DNA from: Gallaecimonas kandeliae
GTDB taxonomy: Bacteria; Pseudomonadota; Gammaproteobacteria; Enterobacterales; Gallaecimonadaceae
DNA: 64,000 bases
Direction: 5' to 3'
Assembly: GCF_030450055.1 (NCBI RefSeq)
Contig: NZ_CP118480.1
Location: 1,825,415 to 1,889,414, forward strand
Made by a program: the position numbers and the translations under genes. The notes beneath the pieces are model-generated. The model saw only the letters and a program-made list of their open reading frames with translations. It did no database searches and had not been told where the DNA came from. Below, in pieces: positions 34,600-45,131 of this stretch (positions are counted from its first letter, which is position 1; each line of letters begins with the position of its first letter).

Positions 34600-35610
34600 T
34601 CATTCGATCCCTTCGACGATCGCCTTCACCAGCGCCGGCCCCTGGTAGATGAAGCCGGTATAGATCTGCAGCAGATCGGCACCGGCAGCCAGCTTTTCGC
34701 GGGCGCTTTGGGCCGAATCTATGCCGCCGACGCCGATGATGGGCAGCTCGCCGGCCAGCATGGCCTTGAGGTTTTTCACCGTTTCGGTGCTCTTCTGGCG
34801 CACGGGACGCCCAGACAGGCCACCGGCTTCATCGCCGTGCTTGAGCCCTTCCACCCCTTCGCGGGACAAGGTGGTGTTGGTGGCGATGACCCCATCCAGG
34901 TGGTGGCGGCGCAGGCAATCGGCCACCGACTGCAACTCCTCCAGGTTCATGTCCGGCGCTATCTTGACGACGATGGGCACATAACGGCCGTGCTGGTCGG
35001 CAAGCTTTTCCTGGCGGGCCTTGACGCTGGACAGCAGTTCGTCGAAGGCTTCGCCGTATTGCAGGCTGCGAAGGCCGGGGGTGTTGGGGGAAGAGATGTT
35101 GACCGTCACGTAGGAGGCATGGCCGTAGACCTTGTCCAGGCAGATCAGGTAGTCGTTGGTGCCCTCTTCTACCGGCGTGTCCTTGTTCTTGCCGATGTTG
35201 ATGCCCAGCACGCCCTTGTAGTTCGACGCCTTGACGTTCTCCACCAGGTTGTCGACACCCAGGTTGTTGAACCCCATGCGGTTGATGATGGCCTGGGCCT
35301 GGGGCAGGCGGAACAGCCGCGGCTTGGGGTTACCGGGCTGGGGGCGCGGCGTCACAGTGCCCACTTCGATAAAGCCAAAGCCCATGGCGGCAAAGGCGTC
35401 GATGGCGGCACCGTTCTTGTCGAGGCCCGCGGCGAGGCCAACGGGATTCTTGAACCTGAGGCCCATCAGCTCCACCGGCTTGTCGGGGACGGACTGGGCG
35501 ATAAGGCCTTTCAGCGGGCTTTTGCCCAGCCAGGCCAACTGGCCCAGGGTCAGATCGTGGGAAGACTCCGGATCCATCCGAAACAACAAGGGCTTAAGCA
35601 AGGAATACAT
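34600..35610 (-). CDS. pyrD: Dihydroorotate dehydrogenase (quinone), class 2
   Basis: A 336-residue FMN enzyme, the same length as E. coli PyrD, oxidising dihydroorotate to orotate with the quinone pool. The N-terminal amphipathic membrane-binding region is [20 protein letters not shown]. Substrate and FMN motifs include [24 protein letters not shown], and [15 protein letters not shown] with the class 2 catalytic Ser. The end is [25 protein letters not shown]. The start at 35610 follows GGAGGTGAC; the open frame upstream is non-coding. A terminator hairpin with eight U residues lies directly before that Shine-Dalgarno, so expression must read through it or start inside it. Confidence 0.96.
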   Translation of the reverse strand: MYSLLKPLLFRMDPESSHDLTLGQLAWLGKSPLKGLIAQSVPDKPVELMGLRFKNPVGLAAGLDKNGAAIDAFAAMGFGFIEVGTVTPRPQPGNPKPRLFRLPQAQAIINRMGFNNLGVDNLVENVKASNYKGVLGINIGKNKDTPVEEGTNDYLICLDKVYGHASYVTVNISSPNTPGLRSLQYGEAFDELLSSVKARQEKLADQHGRYVPIVVKIAPDMNLEELQSVADCLRRHHLDGVIATNTTLSREGVEGLKHGDEAGGLSGRPVRQKSTETVKNLKAMLAGELPIIGVGGIDSAQSAREKLAAGADLLQIYTGFIYQGPALVKAIVEGIE

Positions 35611-35623
35611 GTCACCTCCAAAA

Positions 35624-35650
35624 AAAACCTCGGCGCTGGGCCGAGGTTTT
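35624..35650 (-). terminator. Intrinsic terminator between gdhB and pyrD
   Basis: AAAACCTCGG / CCGAGGTTTT form a 10-bp stem with a 7-base loop. On the minus strand a run of eight Ts follows, then at once the pyrD GGAGGTGAC. It terminates the glutamate dehydrogenase message and could act as an attenuator for pyrD. Confidence 0.85.
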
Positions 35651-35666
35651 TCATTATAACAACAAC

Positions 35667-38600
35667 TTATGCCGCAGCGGGCTGGCAATGATGGATGAGG
35701 ATCCCAAGCTCGCGCAGGGCCACGGAGAACTTGGCGAACTCGTTGGCCTGGCTGGAGCGGAACTCGGACAACATCTGGTTCCAGCGGGTCAGCACCATCT
35801 CGTGGCCTTCCAGCCAGCCTTCCACCACGTCTTCGGTGGGGCAGCTGTCGTCGGCACAGGCCAGCAGCACTACTGCGGTCAGCTGGCGCTGGTTCCAGTC
35901 CAGCTCTTCGCGGTAGGAAGCGCGGGCCAGGGCCTGCCAGTGGTTGTTGACCGGCTGGCTGATGATCTGCTCGAGGAACCAGTGCAGACCCAGCTTGGCA
36001 CCCAGTTTGAAGTAGGTGCTGGCCACCAGGGCCACCGGCTTGGCCTGGGCATGGGCCACCTCGGCCATATCCAGCACGCAGAACAGGCTGGAGAGCTGTT
36101 CCACTTCGGCTGCCAGGGAGGCAGGGATACCGGCTTCCACCAAGCGGGCCGCTTCTTCGCGGATTCCTTCGGCTTCCTCTTCCACCATGAAGTCCAGCAA
36201 CTGGTCTTTTATCTGGGCGGAGGCATCGCGGTAGAAGGCGATGCCTTCCTCGATGGTCATGGCCTTGTTGCGATGGCGCAGGAACCAGCGGGTGGCGCGA
36301 CGGATGGTGCGGCGCAGCTCAAACAGCATCTCGGTCTGTACATCGCTGCTGACGACGTTGTCGAGGGCGGTGATCTCACCCCAGAGGCGGCGCAGGTCGA
36401 AGATGGCAGCGGCCAGGGCATAGCTGTGGGCGATGTCGGCAGCGCTGGCGCCGGTCTCGTCCATCATGCGGTGCACGAAGTTCAGGCCCATGTCGTTGGT
36501 GATGCGGTTGGCCAGCTGGGTGGCGATGATCTCGCCCTTCAGCGGGTGGTTGGCCATGGCATCACTGAACTTCTCCTGCAGCGGCTGCGGGAAGTTGGCC
36601 TTGAGCAGGCGGGAGTGATAGGGATCTTCAGTGATCTCCACCACGTTGAACTGCTCTTTGAGGACCATCTTGCCGTAGGCCACCAGCACGGACAGCTCGG
36701 GGCGGGTCAGACCCTTGCCCTGGGCCAAGCGCTCGGCCAGCTCGTCTTCAGACGGCAGGAACTCCAGGGCGCGGTCCAGCTTGCCGGCTTTTTCCAGCTC
36801 CTGGATGAAGCGCACCTGCTCCTTGAGGGCAGTGCCGCCCTTGAGCTCGGTGATGGAGATGGAGTGGGTCTGCTCGTAGCAGTCTTCCAGCACGATACGG
36901 GAGACTTCGTCGGTCATCTCGTACAGCAGCTGGTCGCGCTGCTTGCGGGTCATGTCGCCGCTCTGCACCAGGGTGTTGAGCAGGATCTTGATGTTGACCT
37001 CGTTGTCGGAGCAGTCCACGCCGCCGACGTTGTCCACAAAGTCGGTGTTGAGGCGGCCGCCTTTGAGGGCGTACTCGATACGGCCACGCTGGGTACAACC
37101 CAGGTTACCGCCCTCGCCTACCACCTTGGCCCTGAGCTCGCCGCCGTTGATGCGGATGGCGTCGTTGGCGCGGTCACCCACTTCGGCGTGGCTTTCGCTG
37201 CTGGCCTTGACGTAGGTGCCGATGCCGCCGTTCCACAGCAGATCCACTTCCATCTGCAGTATGGCTTTCATCAGCTCGTTGGGGGTCATGCTGACTTTCT
37301 TGGTGTCGAGCATGCGCTTCATCTGCGGGGTCAGCTTGATGGCCTTGAGGCTACGGCTGAAGATGCCGCCGCCCTCGGAGATGAGGTCCTTGTTGTAGTC
37401 GTCCCAGGTGGAGGTGGGCAGGTTGAAGAGGCGCTCGCGCTCTTCGAAGCTGCTGGCCGCATCCGGATCCGGGTCGATGAAGATGTGCATGTGGTTGAAG
37501 GCGGCCTGCAGGCGGATGTGCTTGGACAGCAGCATGCCGTTGCCGAAGACGTCGCCGGCCATGTCACCCACACCAATGGCGGTGAAGTCGGTGCTCTGGC
37601 AGTCGATGCCCATCTCGCGGAAGTGACGCTTGACGGATTCCCAGGCGCCGCGGGCGGTGATGCCCATCTTCTTGTGGTCGTAACCGACGGAGCCGCCGGA
37701 GGCGAAGGCGTCACCCAGCCAGTGGCCGTATTCCTCGGCGATGGCATTGGCGATGTCGGAGAAGGTGGCGGTGCCCTTGTCGGCGGCCACCACCAGGTAG
37801 GGGTCGTCCTCGTCGTGACGCAGCACGTCGACGGGGGGCACTATCTCACCGGCGACGATGTTGTCGGTGATGTCCAACAGGGCGCGGATGAAGGTGCGGT
37901 AGCACTCTTTACCTTCGTTGAGGAAGGCTTCGCGGCCACCTGTGGTGGGCAGCTTCTTGCAGACGAAACCGCCCTTGGCGCCCACGGGCACGATGACGGT
38001 GTTCTTGACCTGCTGGGCTTTGACCAGGCCGAGGACCTCGGTGCGGAAGTCTTCGCGGCGGTCTGACCAACGCAGGCCACCCCGGGCGACCTTGCCGCCG
38101 CGCAGGTGTACACCCTCGACGCGGGGGCTGTAGACGAAGATCTCGAAGGCCGGCAGAGGCAGCGGCATGTCGGAGATCAGCTCCGGCTTCATCTTGATGG
38201 AGATGTAGGGCTTGTCGCCGCCGTCTTTGCTCTTCTGGAAGTAGTTGGTGCGCAGGGTGGCCTGGATCAGCTCCATGTAGGAACGGATGATGCGGTCATC
38301 GTCCAGGTTGGACACCTGCTCCAGCTCGTCGTTGATCTGCTGGGCCATCTTCTCCAGGGTCTTCTCGGCCGCCGGCTTCTTGGGATCGAAGCGCTTGACG
38401 AAGAGCTGCACCAGCATCTGGGCGATGTGGGGGTAGCGGACCAGGGTCTCTTCGATATAGGACTGGCTGAAGGAAGAGCCGATCTGGCGCATGTACTTGG
38501 CAAAGGCGCGCAGTATCACCACTTCGCGGCCGGTCAGGCCGGCGCCCAGTACCAGTTTGTTGAAGCCGTCGTCTTCGAAGTCGCCGCTCCAAACCTTGGC

Positions 38601-40514
38601 GAAGGCGTCCTGGAAGCGGTGCTGGCTCTCTTCGAGGTTCAGCTCGGTAGCGCCGCCGTGCTCCATGTAGAAGTCCAGTACCCAGTAACGCTCGCCGTCG
38701 GAGGTATGCACCTCGCAGGGGCGCTCGCCCATGATGCGCAGACCCATGTTTTCGAGCATCGGCATCACGTCGGACAGGTAGATGGGCTGGTCCTTGTGGA
38801 ACAGCTTCAGCTTGACCAGGCGCGGGTTGCGGAATTCCTGGGGCCGGTAGAACAACATGCCCAGCTGGTGGTCGTCGTTCAGGGCTTCCAGTTGCGCGAT
38901 GTCCACGGCGGAGGTAGAGGGCAGTACCTCTTCCTTGTAGGAACGGGGGAAAGCCTGCACGTACTTGCGGGCCAGCTTCTTGCCGTTGGATTCGCCGTGG
39001 ATGGACAGCAGGGCCGCTTCCAGTTTGTCTTCCCAGGAGCGGGCCGCCTCGATGAGGTTGGCTTCGATTTCTTTCACGTTGATTTCTTTATCCGCGTCCT
39101 TGACCCGCACCAGGTAATGGGTGCGGCACAGGACTGATTCGGAGAAGTAAGTGGTGAATTCCACTTCTTCTGTAGAGCCCAGGGCCTGGGCCAGGATGCG
39201 CTGAGTGGCGATGCGCAGCTGGGTGTTGTAGCGCTCCTTGGTCACGTAGACCATGCAGGAGTAGTAGCGCCCGAAGGGGTCCTTGCGGATGAAGAGGCGG
39301 GTCTTGTCCCGCTCCTGCATCTGCAGTACGCCCAGGCCCACCTGCTGCAGCTCCTCTTCCTTGGCCTGGATCAGCTCGTCGCGCGGATAGGTCTCAAGGA
39401 TGTTGAGCAGCGCCTTGAAGGCGTGGCTGCCGTCGGCAAAGCCGCAGCTGTCCATGATCCGCTGCAGTTTCTGGCGAATGAGCGGGATCTGCATGGCGGA
39501 GTTGTTGTAGACGCTGGAGGCGTAGAGGCCGATGAAGCGGTCTTCACCGACGACCTTGCCCTTGTCGTCGAAACGCTTGACGCCGATATAGTCGATATAG
39601 GCCGGGCGATGGACGCGGGACTTGGAGTTGGTCTTGGTCAGCACCAGCAGGTGCGGGCTCAGAGCCTCTTCCCAGGCGCTGTCGCCAAGGGCGGACAGGC
39701 TGCGCTTGTGCACCTCTTTGGAAGCGCGCATCAGACCCAGGCTGGAGTCGATGTCCGGGCGCAACTCGTAGTCGCCCTTCACCGCTTCGATGGCGTAATA
39801 GCGATAGCCCATCAGGGTGAAGTTATGATCGTTCACCCATTTGAGGAAGGCGTCGGCCTCGGCGCGCTCATCCTCGCCCACCGGCAACTTGGCCTTCTCG
39901 ATGCGGGCTATGACGTCGTCCAGGCGGTCCTGCATCGGTTGCCAGTCGGTGACCGCCAGGGTCACATCGGCCAGCACCACCTTCAGCTCTTCGAGCAGGC
40001 CGTCGATGACGTCCTGTTCGGTCTGGCGGTCCACTTCGATGAGGAAGACGGTTTCGGCGCTGTCGCCGGCCTTGCGCTCAGAGAGGCGGTGAATGGCGGT
40101 GACCTGGTTGTGCTTGTCGCGGACAAAGGCCATCGGCAAGTGCAACATCAGGTGGGAGGTGATACCGCGGCGACTGAGCGCCATACGCACCGAGTCAACC
40201 AGGAAAGGCATATCATCATGGACTATCTCGATGATGGTATGGCTTGACTGCCAGCCGTCACGGCTGACTTCCGGGTTGAAGACGCGAATATAGCTCTCAC
40301 CGGCCTTTTTCTTTTGTAAGGCATTCCACAGGCTCAGGGCCGCGCCATAGAGATCAGCGTCGTTACGACCCTGGAAATCGTCGATGGACATGGTGCCGTA
40401 GATTTTTTGGACAAAGGCGGTGATGAGCGGGGCGCGATCGGAGGGAACCTTGGTTTCTATTAATTTGCAGACGTTGTCGAGCAGTACGGACGAATGACCG
40501 TCGATCAGTGCCAT
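35667..40514 (-). CDS. gdhB: NAD-specific glutamate dehydrogenase, 180-kDa class
   Basis: A 1,615-residue protein, the size of the large L-GDH family (about 1,620 in Pseudomonas). It converts glutamate to 2-oxoglutarate and ammonia with NAD+, mainly for catabolism. Visible parts are an N-terminal ACT-like regulatory segment ([20 protein letters not shown]), the catalytic core with [18 protein letters not shown] and [20 protein letters not shown], then [19 protein letters not shown] with the catalytic lysine region, and the Rossmann part ([19 protein letters not shown]). A helical C-terminal domain follows. The full length is intact. It is transcribed alone, with a terminator just after its stop. 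Confidence 0.95.
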   Translation of the reverse strand: MALIDGHSSVLLDNVCKLIETKVPSDRAPLITAFVQKIYGTMSIDDFQGRNDADLYGAALSLWNALQKKKAGESYIRVFNPEVSRDGWQSSHTIIEIVHDDMPFLVDSVRMALSRRGITSHLMLHLPMAFVRDKHNQVTAIHRLSERKAGDSAETVFLIEVDRQTEQDVIDGLLEELKVVLADVTLAVTDWQPMQDRLDDVIARIEKAKLPVGEDERAEADAFLKWVNDHNFTLMGYRYYAIEAVKGDYELRPDIDSSLGLMRASKEVHKRSLSALGDSAWEEALSPHLLVLTKTNSKSRVHRPAYIDYIGVKRFDDKGKVVGEDRFIGLYASSVYNNSAMQIPLIRQKLQRIMDSCGFADGSHAFKALLNILETYPRDELIQAKEEELQQVGLGVLQMQERDKTRLFIRKDPFGRYYSCMVYVTKERYNTQLRIATQRILAQALGSTEEVEFTTYFSESVLCRTHYLVRVKDADKEINVKEIEANLIEAARSWEDKLEAALLSIHGESNGKKLARKYVQAFPRSYKEEVLPSTSAVDIAQLEALNDDHQLGMLFYRPQEFRNPRLVKLKLFHKDQPIYLSDVMPMLENMGLRIMGERPCEVHTSDGERYWVLDFYMEHGGATELNLEESQHRFQDAFAKVWSGDFEDDGFNKLVLGAGLTGREVVILRAFAKYMRQIGSSFSQSYIEETLVRYPHIAQMLVQLFVKRFDPKKPAAEKTLEKMAQQINDELEQVSNLDDDRIIRSYMELIQATLRTNYFQKSKDGGDKPYISIKMKPELISDMPLPLPAFEIFVYSPRVEGVHLRGGKVARGGLRWSDRREDFRTEVLGLVKAQQVKNTVIVPVGAKGGFVCKKLPTTGGREAFLNEGKECYRTFIRALLDITDNIVAGEIVPPVDVLRHDEDDPYLVVAADKGTATFSDIANAIAEEYGHWLGDAFASGGSVGYDHKKMGITARGAWESVKRHFREMGIDCQSTDFTAIGVGDMAGDVFGNGMLLSKHIRLQAAFNHMHIFIDPDPDAASSFEERERLFNLPTSTWDDYNKDLISEGGGIFSRSLKAIKLTPQMKRMLDTKKVSMTPNELMKAILQMEVDLLWNGGIGTYVKASSESHAEVGDRANDAIRINGGELRAKVVGEGGNLGCTQRGRIEYALKGGRLNTDFVDNVGGVDCSDNEVNIKILLNTLVQSGDMTRKQRDQLLYEMTDEVSRIVLEDCYEQTHSISITELKGGTALKEQVRFIQELEKAGKLDRALEFLPSEDELAERLAQGKGLTRPELSVLVAYGKMVLKEQFNVVEITEDPYHSRLLKANFPQPLQEKFSDAMANHPLKGEIIATQLANRITNDMGLNFVHRMMDETGASAADIAHSYALAAAIFDLRRLWGEITALDNVVSSDVQTEMLFELRRTIRRATRWFLRHRNKAMTIEEGIAFYRDASAQIKDQLLDFMVEEEAEGIREEAARLVEAGIPASLAAEVEQLSSLFCVLDMAEVAHAQAKPVALVASTYFKLGAKLGLHWFLEQIISQPVNNHWQALARASYREELDWNQRQLTAVVLLACADDSCPTEDVVEGWLEGHEMVLTRWNQMLSEFRSSQANEFAKFSVALRELGILIHHCQPAAA

Positions 40515-40831
40515 GAGACTCTCTTCCCTTAGGTACTGCGTAGCGGATTACCGCTTACCCCGTTGTGGTGAGTGAAATTATGGTGCTTTACGCAAGCGTC
40601 AAGGCGCTTGAAAGCCGTGACAATTTTATGCCTTTGTGTCGCATGTTGCGAGGGGGAGGAGAGAAAATCCCGCTGCGGATGGGACTGGTGCGACCAGCAG
40701 CGTTGACGGGGGCTGCAAGCCAGCCTGGGCCTGGGCTGGCGCCCTCTTTCGGCAAGATCAAAGTGCCATTAATTTCAGTAATACCCGGCAACCAGACTTT
40801 AGAGCACTACTTTTGGTGACCGGGCGCACAT
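40515..40831. other. Intergenic region upstream of gdhB
   Basis: This 317-bp region between the gdhB start and the DUF2835 stop holds the gdhB promoter region. A GC-rich inverted repeat GCCAGCC...GGCTGGC spans 40719-40740 and may be the 3' hairpin of the DUF2835 transcript. I see no open frame with family resemblance and no RNA gene. Confidence 0.5.
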
Positions 40832-41053
40832 TCAAGGCAAGGCGTACAAACGCCGGATCTGGTTTTGCTCGTCCAGCTCCAGGGCAAAGCGCCCCTGGAT
40901 CCCGGACGGCCCGACATAGGGCCTCAGGTAGCGAAAAGGCACCGACAGCAGCTGGCCGCCGTCGGCGCGCAGCAGCAGCCGCATGTCGGGCCGCTGGTAG
41001 GCGGCCTCCAGTTCGCTGTAGCTGAAATGGATGGACAAGAGATATTGGCGCAT
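40832..41053 (-). CDS. DUF2835-family small protein
   Basis: A 73-residue protein (MRQYLLSIHFSYSELEAAY, then VPFRYLRPYVGPSGIQGRF and ALELDEQNQI) matching the DUF2835 pattern of one small beta-rich domain. Function is unknown in the family. The ATG comes directly after the U-tract of the pepN terminator, and no Shine-Dalgarno sequence fits in front of it. Translation may therefore depend on read-through transcripts, or the message may be nearly leaderless. Confidence 0.82.
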   Translation of the reverse strand: MRQYLLSIHFSYSELEAAYQRPDMRLLLRADGGQLLSVPFRYLRPYVGPSGIQGRFALELDEQNQIRRLYALP

Positions 41054-41054
41054 C

Positions 41055-41077
41055 AAAAAGCCCGGCCTAAACCGGGC
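41055..41077 (-). terminator. Terminator-like hairpin after pepN
   Basis: GCCCGG / CCGGGC, a 6-bp stem with a 6-base loop, followed on the minus strand by TTTTTG and then the ATG of the DUF2835 gene. Confidence 0.65.
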
Positions 41078-41083
41078 CCCACC

Positions 41084-43585
41084 TTAGGCCAAGGCCTTGT
41101 CCAGCAGTTCGCCCACATCGGCAGACAGGCTGTCCCTGGCCCGCAGCGCCGTCAGCAGCTGCTCGAGCTGTGCCCGGCGGCCGGCGTCGAAGCGGCGCCA
41201 TTGCAGCAAGGGTGCCACCATCCGGGCCGTGGCCTGGGGGTTGATGGCATCGAGCTTCGGCAGCACCAGGCCCAGCCAGGCATAGCCGGCCTCGGTATGG
41301 CACTGGGGGTTATGGGCGATGAAGGTGCCGAACAGCGCTCGGGTGCGGTTGGGGTTCTGCCAGTTGAAGGCGCCGTGGCGGCTAAGCTGGTCCATGCGCT
41401 CCAGGGCACCTGCCCTTTGGCCTTGCAGCATCAGCCACTTGTCCAGCACTTGGGGATTGTCCTGGTATCGCTCGGCAAACTCGGCCAGCAGCGCCTCACT
41501 CTCAGCCAGCTCGCCGGCGACGGCTGCTGCCAAGGCCCCTTGGCGCTCGGTCATGTTGGCGGCCTGGTGGTAGCGGCGAGCCACTTCCTCGGGCAGGTTC
41601 TCTGCCAGCAAGGCCAGGAGGCTGTTGGTCAGCGCCCTGGCCCCTTTGTCTGCAAGCCCCTGCACCTCTTGGTAACGGGCTTTGAGCGCCCCGAAGCAGC
41701 GCTCACGCACCGCCTGGCGCAGCCGGTCGCGGGCCGCCACCAGGCCGTCCAGGTCTATGGTCTCGAACCAGCCCTGCATGGCCATGATGCCGGGCACCTT
41801 GAACAGTTCGCTCTCCAAGAAGGCGTCCTGCAAAGGCCCTTTGGCTATGGCTTCCAGGGCCCCCAGCCAGAGATCCAGGGCGGCATGTTCTTCGCCCTTG
41901 AGCCAGGCTTCCACCAGGCGCTGCAGCAGACGCTCGGCGGCGTCCACCCGCACAAAGCCGTCACTGGCCTTTTCCACCAGGGCGGCCAACTCGGCATCAC
42001 TCTGTTCGAACACCAGCTTGACCGGGGCCGAGAAACCGCAGAGCGGCGCCAGCACCGGCTTTTCGGCGAAGCTGCCCAGTTCGAAGCGCTGCTCGGCGCC
42101 GTCCAGCTGCAACACCTGGCGGCCATGGCCCAAGAGTTCTATGGCGAAGGGCAGCGGCAGCGGGCCTTTTTGCTGCTGGTCTGCCGTTGGCGGGGTGTGT
42201 TGCGTCAGCACCAGGCTGTATTGGCTGCCATCCCAATGCTCGGCGACATTGACCACAGGGGTACCAGACTGGCTGTACCAGCCCTTGAAGGCGGTCAGAT
42301 CCCGGTCGTTGGCGTCCGCCATGGCATCCACGAAGTCGTCGCAGGTCACGGCTTGGCCGTCATGGCGCTCGAAATAGAGATCCATGCCGGCCCGGAAGCC
42401 CGCCTTGCCCAGCAGGCCGTGGAGCATGCGGATCACCTCGGCGCCCTTGTTGTAGACGGTGACGGTGTAGAAGTTGTTCATCTCCGCCACCGCCTGGGGC
42501 CGGATGGGGTGGCTCATGGGGCCAGCGTCCTCGGCGAACTGGTTGGTGCGGATCACCTGGGCTTCCTTGATGCGGGTGGCGCTGGAGCCCGCCCAGTCGG
42601 CGCTGAACTGCTGGTCGCGGAACACCGTCAGCCCTTCCTTGAGGCTGAGCTGGAACCAGTCGCGGCAGGTGACGCGGTTGCCGGTCCAGTTGTGGAAGTA
42701 CTCGTGGGCGATGATGGCGGCAATGGCGTCGTAGTCCTGGTCGGTGGCGGTGTCGTCGTCGGCCAGCACGTACTTGGCGTTGAAGATGTTGAGGCCCTTG
42801 TTTTCCATGGCCCCCATGTTGAAGAAATCCACCGCCACTATCATGTAGCGGTCCAGATCGTATTCCAGGCCGTAGTTGTCCTGGTCCCACTTCATGGCGC
42901 CCTTGAGGGCGTCCATGGCGTGGCGGGCCTGGGCCTTGCGGCCCTTGTCGACAAAGATCTGCAGCAGCACATCGCGGCCGCTGCTGGTGGTGAAGCCGTC
43001 TTCCAGAAGATCGAAGTCACCAGCCACCAGGGCGAAGAGGTAGCAGGGCTTGGGATGGGGATCCTGCCAGGTGGCGAAATGGCGGCCACCCTCGAGGTCG
43101 CCACTGGCCACCAGGTTGCCGTTGGAGAGCAGCTGCGGGTAGAGGGCCTTGTCCGCCACTATGGTGGTGGTATAGACGGCCAGCACGTCGGGGCGGTCGG
43201 GGAAATAGGTGATGCGGCGAAAACCCTCGGCCTCACACTGGGTACAGAAGGCGCCGCCAGACTTGTAGAGGCCTTCGAGGGCGGTATTGGCTTCGGGATT
43301 GATGCGGGTCACCACCTTGAGTTCGGCGCCCTCCCCCGGCACGTCCAGCAGCAGCTGGTCGTTCTCAAAGCGGGGTTCGACGGCAACGCCGTCCAGCTCA
43401 AGGCTCACCAGCTCCAGTTGCTCGCCGTCGAGACGCAGCAGGCTGTCGGTGCCCGCTTTTTTCAGGCGGCTGGTGGCGGTGACCAGGGTGGCGCTGTCGT
43501 GTAGCTCCACATGCAGATCCAGGGTGTCGACGAAAAAAGCCGGGGCTTGGTAGTCCGACAGGCGCTTTACAGGCTTCTTGGCCAT
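41084..43585 (-). CDS. pepN: Aminopeptidase N (M1 family)
   Basis: An 833-residue zinc metallopeptidase that removes N-terminal residues in the cytoplasm. The exopeptidase motif GAMEN is in NMGAMENKGLNIFN. Zinc ligands are in IAHEYFHNWTGNRV, with the third-ligand Glu in LSLKEGLTVFRDQ. C-terminal DUF3458-type helical domains follow. I place the start at ATG 43585 (MAKKPVKRLSDYQAP) because AAGGAG is 7 bases upstream and M1/PepN proteins start this way. The 167 codons open further upstream are the shadow of nhaC. It is preceded by a hairpin after nhaC and followed by another before DUF2835. Confidence 0.95.
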   Translation of the reverse strand: MAKKPVKRLSDYQAPAFFVDTLDLHVELHDSATLVTATSRLKKAGTDSLLRLDGEQLELVSLELDGVAVEPRFENDQLLLDVPGEGAELKVVTRINPEANTALEGLYKSGGAFCTQCEAEGFRRITYFPDRPDVLAVYTTTIVADKALYPQLLSNGNLVASGDLEGGRHFATWQDPHPKPCYLFALVAGDFDLLEDGFTTSSGRDVLLQIFVDKGRKAQARHAMDALKGAMKWDQDNYGLEYDLDRYMIVAVDFFNMGAMENKGLNIFNAKYVLADDDTATDQDYDAIAAIIAHEYFHNWTGNRVTCRDWFQLSLKEGLTVFRDQQFSADWAGSSATRIKEAQVIRTNQFAEDAGPMSHPIRPQAVAEMNNFYTVTVYNKGAEVIRMLHGLLGKAGFRAGMDLYFERHDGQAVTCDDFVDAMADANDRDLTAFKGWYSQSGTPVVNVAEHWDGSQYSLVLTQHTPPTADQQQKGPLPLPFAIELLGHGRQVLQLDGAEQRFELGSFAEKPVLAPLCGFSAPVKLVFEQSDAELAALVEKASDGFVRVDAAERLLQRLVEAWLKGEEHAALDLWLGALEAIAKGPLQDAFLESELFKVPGIMAMQGWFETIDLDGLVAARDRLRQAVRERCFGALKARYQEVQGLADKGARALTNSLLALLAENLPEEVARRYHQAANMTERQGALAAAVAGELAESEALLAEFAERYQDNPQVLDKWLMLQGQRAGALERMDQLSRHGAFNWQNPNRTRALFGTFIAHNPQCHTEAGYAWLGLVLPKLDAINPQATARMVAPLLQWRRFDAGRRAQLEQLLTALRARDSLSADVGELLDKALA

Positions 43586-43598
43586 GTCTTCTCCTTGC

Positions 43599-43625
43599 AA
43601 AGAGCCCGGCTGTGCCGGGCTCTTT
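43599..43625 (-). terminator. Hairpin between nhaC and pepN
   Basis: AAAGAGCCCGGC / GCCGGGCTCTTT form a 12-bp perfect stem with a 3-base loop. The pepN AAGGAG begins 3 bases after the second arm on the minus strand. The U-tract is short, so termination may be partial. Confidence 0.7.
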
Positions 43626-43632
43626 CTTTTGA

Positions 43633-45087
43633 TTATTGGGCTGACCCCTCGGCGGGGGGGCTGAGCCTTAGGATCTTCACTCCCAGGTAGGCGTAAACAA
43701 CCGCCAGCACCGGGTTGATGAGGTTGAAGAAAGCATAAATGAAGTAGTCGGCCGGGGAAACCAGCAGCACCGAATGCATGTAGGCGCCGCAGGTGTTCCA
43801 GGGCACCAAGGGCGAGGTGATGGTGCCGCCGTCTTCCAGGGCCCGGGACAGGTTGACCGAGGCCAGGTGGCGGTTCTCGAACTCTTCTTTGAACATGCGA
43901 CCCGGCATGACGATGGCCATGTACTGGTCGGCGGTGAGGATGTTGGTGCCGATACAGGTGGCGATGGTGGCGGCCACCAGGCTGCCGGCGCTCTTGGCGG
44001 CTCCCAGTAGGCCCTGGATCAGGCGGCGCAGCAGGCCGGTGCGCTCCATGACGGCACCGAAGGACATGGCGCACATGATAAGCCATACGGTGTTGAGCAT
44101 GGAGGCCATGCCACCGCCGGACAGCAGGGAGTCCAGGGTCTCGTTGCCGGTGTTGATCTTGACGCCGTCAAAGAGGGTGGACCAGATAAGTTTGAGGGAA
44201 GAAACCAGATCGGTGCCGCCGGCCAGCTTGTGGATCAGCGGCTGCTGGAACAGCAGCGCCCAGAGGCCGCCGAAGAGCGCGCCGATGAACACGGCCGGGA
44301 AGGCCGGCATCTTGCGCATGGCCATCACCAACAGCAGCGCCAGGGGCACCAGGTGCCAGACGGAGATGTCGAAGGTGCCGTTCAGGCCGGTCAGTATGGC
44401 GTCGATACGGGCCGTGGAGGCTTCCCCTTTGATACCCATGCCGAAGCCCAGGAAGATCAGCAGCGCCAGCACGAAGGACGGCACCGTGGTCCACATCATG
44501 TGGCGGATATGGGCAAAAAGCTCGGAGCCGGCCACGGCCGGGGCCAGGTTGGTGGTCTCGGACAAGGGCGAGATCTTGTCGCCGAAATAGGCACCGGACA
44601 CCACGGCGCCGGCGGTGATGGCGGGGTTCAGGCCAAGGCCATTCGCCACCCCCATCAGCGCTACCCCTATGGTGGCCGCCGTGGTCCAGCTGGAACCTAT
44701 GGACAGGGACACCAAGGCGCAGATGAGGCAGGTGGCGGAATAGAAGATGTTGGGGCTCAGCAGCTTGAGGCCGAAATAGATGAGGCTCGGCACTGTGCCC
44801 GCCAGCAGCCAGGTGCCGATCAGGGCCCCTACCGCCAGCAGGATAAGCACGGCGCCAAGGGAGATGCTGATGCCCTTGACGATGCCCTTCTCGATATCCA
44901 TCCATTGATGGCCGTTTTTGAGGGCGATGATGGCGGCCACCATGGCGGCCAGCAGCAACGCTATCTGGTTGGGCCCTGATGAGGAGTTGTCGTGGAACAG
45001 CTGCACTGAGGCTGCCAGCATGGCGATCAGCACCACTACGGGGATCACCGCGTCCAGCAGCGAAGGGGTCTTGATGGTCTTGGTCAT
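43633..45087 (-). CDS. NhaC-family Na+/H+ antiporter
   Basis: A 484-residue inner-membrane protein with about 11-12 hydrophobic helices. Features typical of NhaC are SIGSSWTTAATIGVALMGVA, GAVVSGAYFGDKISPLSETTNLA (the highly conserved acid-rich segment) and LVPWNTCGAYMHSVL near the end. It would exchange sodium for protons, or act as a substrate/sodium antiporter as some members do. It follows the NSS symporter gene on the same strand, 44 bp away, so the two may form a sodium-linked transport unit. SD is GGAG, just after a hairpin. Confidence 0.9.
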   Translation of the reverse strand: MTKTIKTPSLLDAVIPVVVLIAMLAASVQLFHDNSSSGPNQIALLLAAMVAAIIALKNGHQWMDIEKGIVKGISISLGAVLILLAVGALIGTWLLAGTVPSLIYFGLKLLSPNIFYSATCLICALVSLSIGSSWTTAATIGVALMGVANGLGLNPAITAGAVVSGAYFGDKISPLSETTNLAPAVAGSELFAHIRHMMWTTVPSFVLALLIFLGFGMGIKGEASTARIDAILTGLNGTFDISVWHLVPLALLLVMAMRKMPAFPAVFIGALFGGLWALLFQQPLIHKLAGGTDLVSSLKLIWSTLFDGVKINTGNETLDSLLSGGGMASMLNTVWLIMCAMSFGAVMERTGLLRRLIQGLLGAAKSAGSLVAATIATCIGTNILTADQYMAIVMPGRMFKEEFENRHLASVNLSRALEDGGTITSPLVPWNTCGAYMHSVLLVSPADYFIYAFFNLINPVLAVVYAYLGVKILRLSPPAEGSAQ

Positions 45088-45100
45088 TATTGTTCTCCAA

Positions 45101-45116
45101 GGGCGCCTGGGCGCCC
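45101..45116 (-). other. Hairpin between the NSS symporter and nhaC genes
   Basis: GGGCGCC / GGCGCCC is a 7-bp inverted repeat with a 2-base gap (or 6 bp with a 4-base loop). The nhaC GGAG follows 2 bases later on the minus strand. There is no U-tract, so it is more an RNA-structure element than a clear terminator. Confidence 0.5.
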
Positions 45117-45131
45117 CTGTACTTCAAGGTC

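Noticed and set aside
35688-38066. 792-codon open frame antisense to gdhB
   Set aside because: The gdhB frame has clear family motifs throughout. The antisense frame is an artefact of GC-rich codon bias, with repetitive Gly/His/Val-rich sequence and no domain.
40865-43504. 879-codon open frame antisense to pepN
   Set aside because: It crosses the DUF2835-pepN boundary and has no recognisable domain; pepN has full catalytic motifs.
43586-44086. N-terminal 167-codon extension of pepN
   Set aside because: It runs through the nhaC coding region and the intergenic hairpin. PepN has a good SD and start at 43585.
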